A stretch of 64,000 bases of DNA. It comes from DASRHT01 sp035293765 (GTDB taxonomy: Bacteria; Chloroflexota; Ktedonobacteria; Ktedonobacterales; Ktedonobacteraceae). The notes beneath the pieces were generated by a model. The model saw only the letters and a program-made list of their open reading frames with translations, had not been told where the DNA came from and did not search any database. Made by a program: the position numbers and the translations under genes. Shown here in pieces: positions 61,774 through 64,000 of the stretch (positions are counted from its first letter, which is position 1; every line of letters begins with the position of its first letter). The DNA is taken from the NCBI GenBank assembly GCA_035293765.1, contig DATGMF010000003.1, forward strand, positions 7,875 through 71,874, written 5' to 3'.

Positions 61774-62556
61774 TTAGAAAACCCCTTCTTCCTGCTTGAA
61801 CTGGATGTTTTTGAGCCAGAGCTGGCCAGAACCTTCAAGAGTGACCCCGAAAACAAAGCCAAAAGCACCGGTTGTGATAGGCAGTGTCAGATGATATTCT
61901 GTCCAGTCAGTAGTGCCGACAATGACCTCTTCGCACTTTTCACTCTGACCCGAACTCGGTTTGACGAAGAAGCGAGCACATCCGGCTGAGGTCGTTTTGA
62001 TACTGGCGGACAAGTGGATAGATTTGCCCCAGTAGTGGAGCCCCTGGACCGTCTGCTGCAACGTGCAGGAGCAGTTTGACTCGGCGTTGCTACTCTTGAG
62101 AAACACATAGTGTTCGCCGGATGCTGTCTCGGCGGAGATGACACCGTGTTCATAGTGCCAGACACCCTCCCCTTTGACTTGCCAGAACATGAAACCATGC
62201 GAAAAATCGAGATTGGAAGGCTGCAAGAGCAGTGAAGTAATGGACGTACCTGTCACAGGAACATTGTCATCGACCGTCTCAAGCTCGATCTTATCCAGCC
62301 AGATGGTTCCATTCCCCTCTCCACGCAGGCTTAAGCTAAAAGAAATATGGTGCGTGTCCTGAGGAATATCCATCACCAGCACATGGGGAGTCCATGCCTG
62401 CATATCCACTATCTGCATTGTTTCGCTATCGGTATGATAACTCAGCCGATCAGTTTCGCTAGTGATGCCTGCGGGAAGAGTAAAAGGTCCCACAAGCTGC
62501 ATGGAAAAGATGGGCTGCGGCACCCCATCGGCTTTGAGATAGGCTGTCGCGCGCAC
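61774..62556 (-). CDS. C-terminal part of a sigma-BFN-CBM gene cut by TGA
   Basis: Two carbohydrate-binding-like repeats: the tail of the first (VRATAYLKADGVP to IWLDKIELETVD) and a full second (SNLDFSHGFMFWQVKG to LWLKNIQFKQEEGVF). A GTG at 62556 could start it, but the frame is open upstream to 62643, in phase with the gene at 62644-63837, and the intervening peptide ALTLKGVETPRVIILSYRS continues the repeat. So this is the second part of one gene of 688 codons with a TGA at codon 398. Whether it is translated on its own is unknown. Confidence 0.75.
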   Translation of the reverse strand: MRATAYLKADGVPQPIFSMQLVGPFTLPAGITSETDRLSYHTDSETMQIVDMQAWTPHVLVMDIPQDTHHISFSLSLRGEGNGTIWLDKIELETVDDNVPVTGTSITSLLLQPSNLDFSHGFMFWQVKGEGVWHYEHGVISAETASGEHYVFLKSSNAESNCSCTLQQTVQGLHYWGKSIHLSASIKTTSAGCARFFVKPSSGQSEKCEEVIVGTTDWTEYHLTLPITTGAFGFVFGVTLEGSGQLWLKNIQFKQEEGVF

Positions 62557-62643
62557 CCGCTTACCATGATACCTATCAGCTTTCAGGCTGCGATAGCTCA
62601 GGATAATGACACGCGGTGTTTCTACCCCTTTCAGTGTAAGCGC

Positions 62644-63837
62644 TCACGTGGGCTTACCGCTGCGTGTTACCTGCGTGTCTAGAGTAGCACGAGCATGATA
62701 CGCCATCCAGCCGCGCATATCCTGCCTGAAATCAAGATTGTCGGGCCTGCGATCAGTGTGCAAGAGATAAGGAGAATCCAAAACGAGCTGTTCAAGTGTG
62801 GCAAGTTGCTGCTCTTGCGTTTGCCCATAGTCCGCCAGCGCAATAGATTGATACGCGAAGGCCGCTGCGTCCATGAAAATGGGAGGTTGTTCGAGTATAA
62901 ACAGACGCAGAGCATCATCCACCCGAGCTTTGACAGTGCGTCGCCCATTCTTACCACGAAGCGTCACTCTTGCATAGAGCAAATCTTCGTAGAGTTCTTC
63001 GATAGAGATCTCTTCAATCCGGCCTTCTAAAGCATGGATCATCTGTAGCAGCAACTCATTAGTGCCTGGTACGGCGCTCGTCGTTTCCTGGTGTGCGGGA
63101 AGGTCCATGCGAAAGCTCTGCTGTTTGAAGTCGCTCATATAAGGTATCCAGGCATGTTGCTGCTGCTCGTTGAGCAAAAGCAGATACCTGCTCTCGTAAA
63201 AAGTCTGCTGCCGATGAATGACTTTGGCAAGGTGGAGGCGCAGCCTGGTTGTTTTCGTTCTTGAACTTTGCGCAGGAGCAAGTATATCAGCATACACTGT
63301 CTGAAGATACGCTTGCAGTTGCTGTCTTCCCTTATGCAGACGGTTTTTGACGGCGGAGAGGGAGATCGCGAGACTGTTGGCGATTTCTTGCATACTCAGA
63401 TCCTCACAGTAGAAAAGGAAGGCAACAGCCTGGTTTTTGGGGGTCAGGATGCCAATGGCGGAACGCACAGCCTGCTTGAGTTCCCGCTCCTCAACTATTT
63501 CCTGGGGATCAGCCGAGAGGGGATGCTCAAACGAGGTGGTTTCGTGGTCAAGGGAGAGTGGATTGGTTGGATGCAGGCGACGCCAGTTGCGGCACAGGTT
63601 CAGGACAATGCCATACAACCAGCTTTTGAACCGAGCGTCATCACGCAGACGATCCAGGGAGAGATAGGCTTGCAGCAAGCTTTCCTGGACCAGATCGTGC
63701 GCGACTTCTTCCTGACCAACCATCCGCAATGCAAGATAGAAAGCCAGGGACTGATAGCGTTCGACCAGACTGCGAAAAGCATGCGCATCGTCTGCGCGCG
63801 CACGAGCGACGAGCTGAGCGTCAGTTTCTTCTTCCAT
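62644..63837 (-). CDS. ECF-type sigma factor fused to a bifunctional-nuclease-like domain
   Basis: 397 residues from ATG 63837. Sigma region 2 (about 18-82: RSLVERYQSLAFYLALRMVG, RLRDDARFKSWLYGIVLNLCRNW) and region 4 (about 122-175: LTPKNQAVAFLFYCEDLSMQ, then EIANSLAISLSAVKNRLHKG) are complete. Then a BFN-like domain (about 195-345: LLNEQQQHAWIPY, MIHALEGRIEEISIEELYED, VDDALRLFILEQPPIFMD) and the start of a CBM-like repeat (NLDFRQDMRGWMAYHARATL). The TGA at 62644-62646 aligns with a Leu codon in the paralog. A terminator for an upstream gene precedes it. Confidence 0.85.
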   Translation of the reverse strand: MEEETDAQLVARARADDAHAFRSLVERYQSLAFYLALRMVGQEEVAHDLVQESLLQAYLSLDRLRDDARFKSWLYGIVLNLCRNWRRLHPTNPLSLDHETTSFEHPLSADPQEIVEERELKQAVRSAIGILTPKNQAVAFLFYCEDLSMQEIANSLAISLSAVKNRLHKGRQQLQAYLQTVYADILAPAQSSRTKTTRLRLHLAKVIHRQQTFYESRYLLLLNEQQQHAWIPYMSDFKQQSFRMDLPAHQETTSAVPGTNELLLQMIHALEGRIEEISIEELYEDLLYARVTLRGKNGRRTVKARVDDALRLFILEQPPIFMDAAAFAYQSIALADYGQTQEQQLATLEQLVLDSPYLLHTDRRPDNLDFRQDMRGWMAYHARATLDTQVTRSGKPT

Positions 63838-63885
63838 AGATAAAGCGACCTTTCTTCTCCATTGATGTTTAGACTTTCGCAAGCC

Positions 63886-63916
63886 AAAAAGGCAATCCCC
63901 ATTGCGGAGGATTGCC
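63886..63916 (-). terminator. Terminator of a gene beyond the window
   Basis: Minus strand GGCAATCC (63909-63916) and GGATTGCC (63891-63898) pair over 8 bp, then TTTTTGG. A second inverted repeat TGAGTAATG (63921-63929) / CATTACTCA (63953-63961) lies just upstream. Confidence 0.8.
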
Positions 63917-64000
63917 AAATTGAGTAATGTTCATCCAAAGGAAACAGAGGAGCATTACTCAGGTGAACCTGAACATACTGGAAGCGATTCGTCATCAGGT

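Noticed and set aside
62644..62646. TGA in the sigma-BFN gene as a second selenocysteine codon
   Set aside because: The paralog has Leu at this position, no redox motif is nearby and no GGU-loop hairpin follows at the required distance.
1..64000. CRISPR arrays, phage genes or intact insertion sequences
   Set aside because: No regularly spaced direct repeats, integrase, terminase or transposase were found anywhere.

Overview
The window looks like a chromosomal segment of a Ktedonobacteria-type Chloroflexota bacterium. The basis is the mix of genes rather than any single marker: many lipoproteins and two-component systems, a CDC48-type AAA ATPase, a DNA-Gram-positive-style SOS box in front of recA, an SRP RNA upstream of dnaX, a selenocysteine formate dehydrogenase with an NrfD membrane subunit, and a sigma factor fused to a bifunctional-nuclease-like domain. 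No phage, plasmid, CRISPR array or intact insertion sequence is visible. Small repeats are plentiful.

Layout. 1-7700: end of a zinc-type dehydrogenase, small membrane proteins, a lipoprotein/response regulator/histidine kinase operon, a PQQ-type beta-propeller lipoprotein, a cytochrome P450 remnant and a zinc-ribbon protein. 7700-16000 (minus strand): SDR, recA, then mtnP, SRP RNA, dnaX, ybaB, recR, and tyrS. 16000-23000: Hsp20, a homocysteine methyltransferase/MTHFR fusion, a DUF255 protein, infC with an ATT start, and a CtpA-like protease. 23000-30100 (minus): tRNA-Gln, glmU, CorC-like protein, HMG-CoA lyase; ftsH-thpR. 30500-37400: OFA-family transporter followed by fdhA (UGA-selenocysteine), fdhB and an NrfD-type subunit, a respiratory formate dehydrogenase module. 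37500-46800: HD protein, CDC48-like ATPase, GAF/PAS histidine kinase, PCMT, tRNA-Val, small membrane proteins and Ogt. 46800-53900: tandem cupredoxin lipoproteins, small ORFs, an acyl-CoA dehydrogenase pair, a MITE, PEBP, Hsp20 and a methyltransferase. 54000-60100: acyl-CoA ligase, two magnesium-chelatase-like AAA proteins with a zinc alcohol dehydrogenase between them. 60200-64000: two related genes combining bifunctional-nuclease-like and carbohydrate-binding-like domains. One is headed by an ECF sigma factor and is cut by an in-frame TGA.

Three points stand out. (1) A family of about 100-bp repeats, four copies here, each pairing a near-consensus sigma-A promoter with a hairpin whose inner helix changes sequence but keeps pairing. 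Two copies sit antisense in both gene junctions of the fdh operon. (2) The sigma-nuclease-like-CBM fusion split by TGA, beside its paralog. (3) A 246-bp element with perfect 33-bp terminal inverted repeats and an open reading frame across its length. A second palindromic family carrying GTAGGGGC ends is found at gene 3' ends, twice supplying or overlapping the stop codon.
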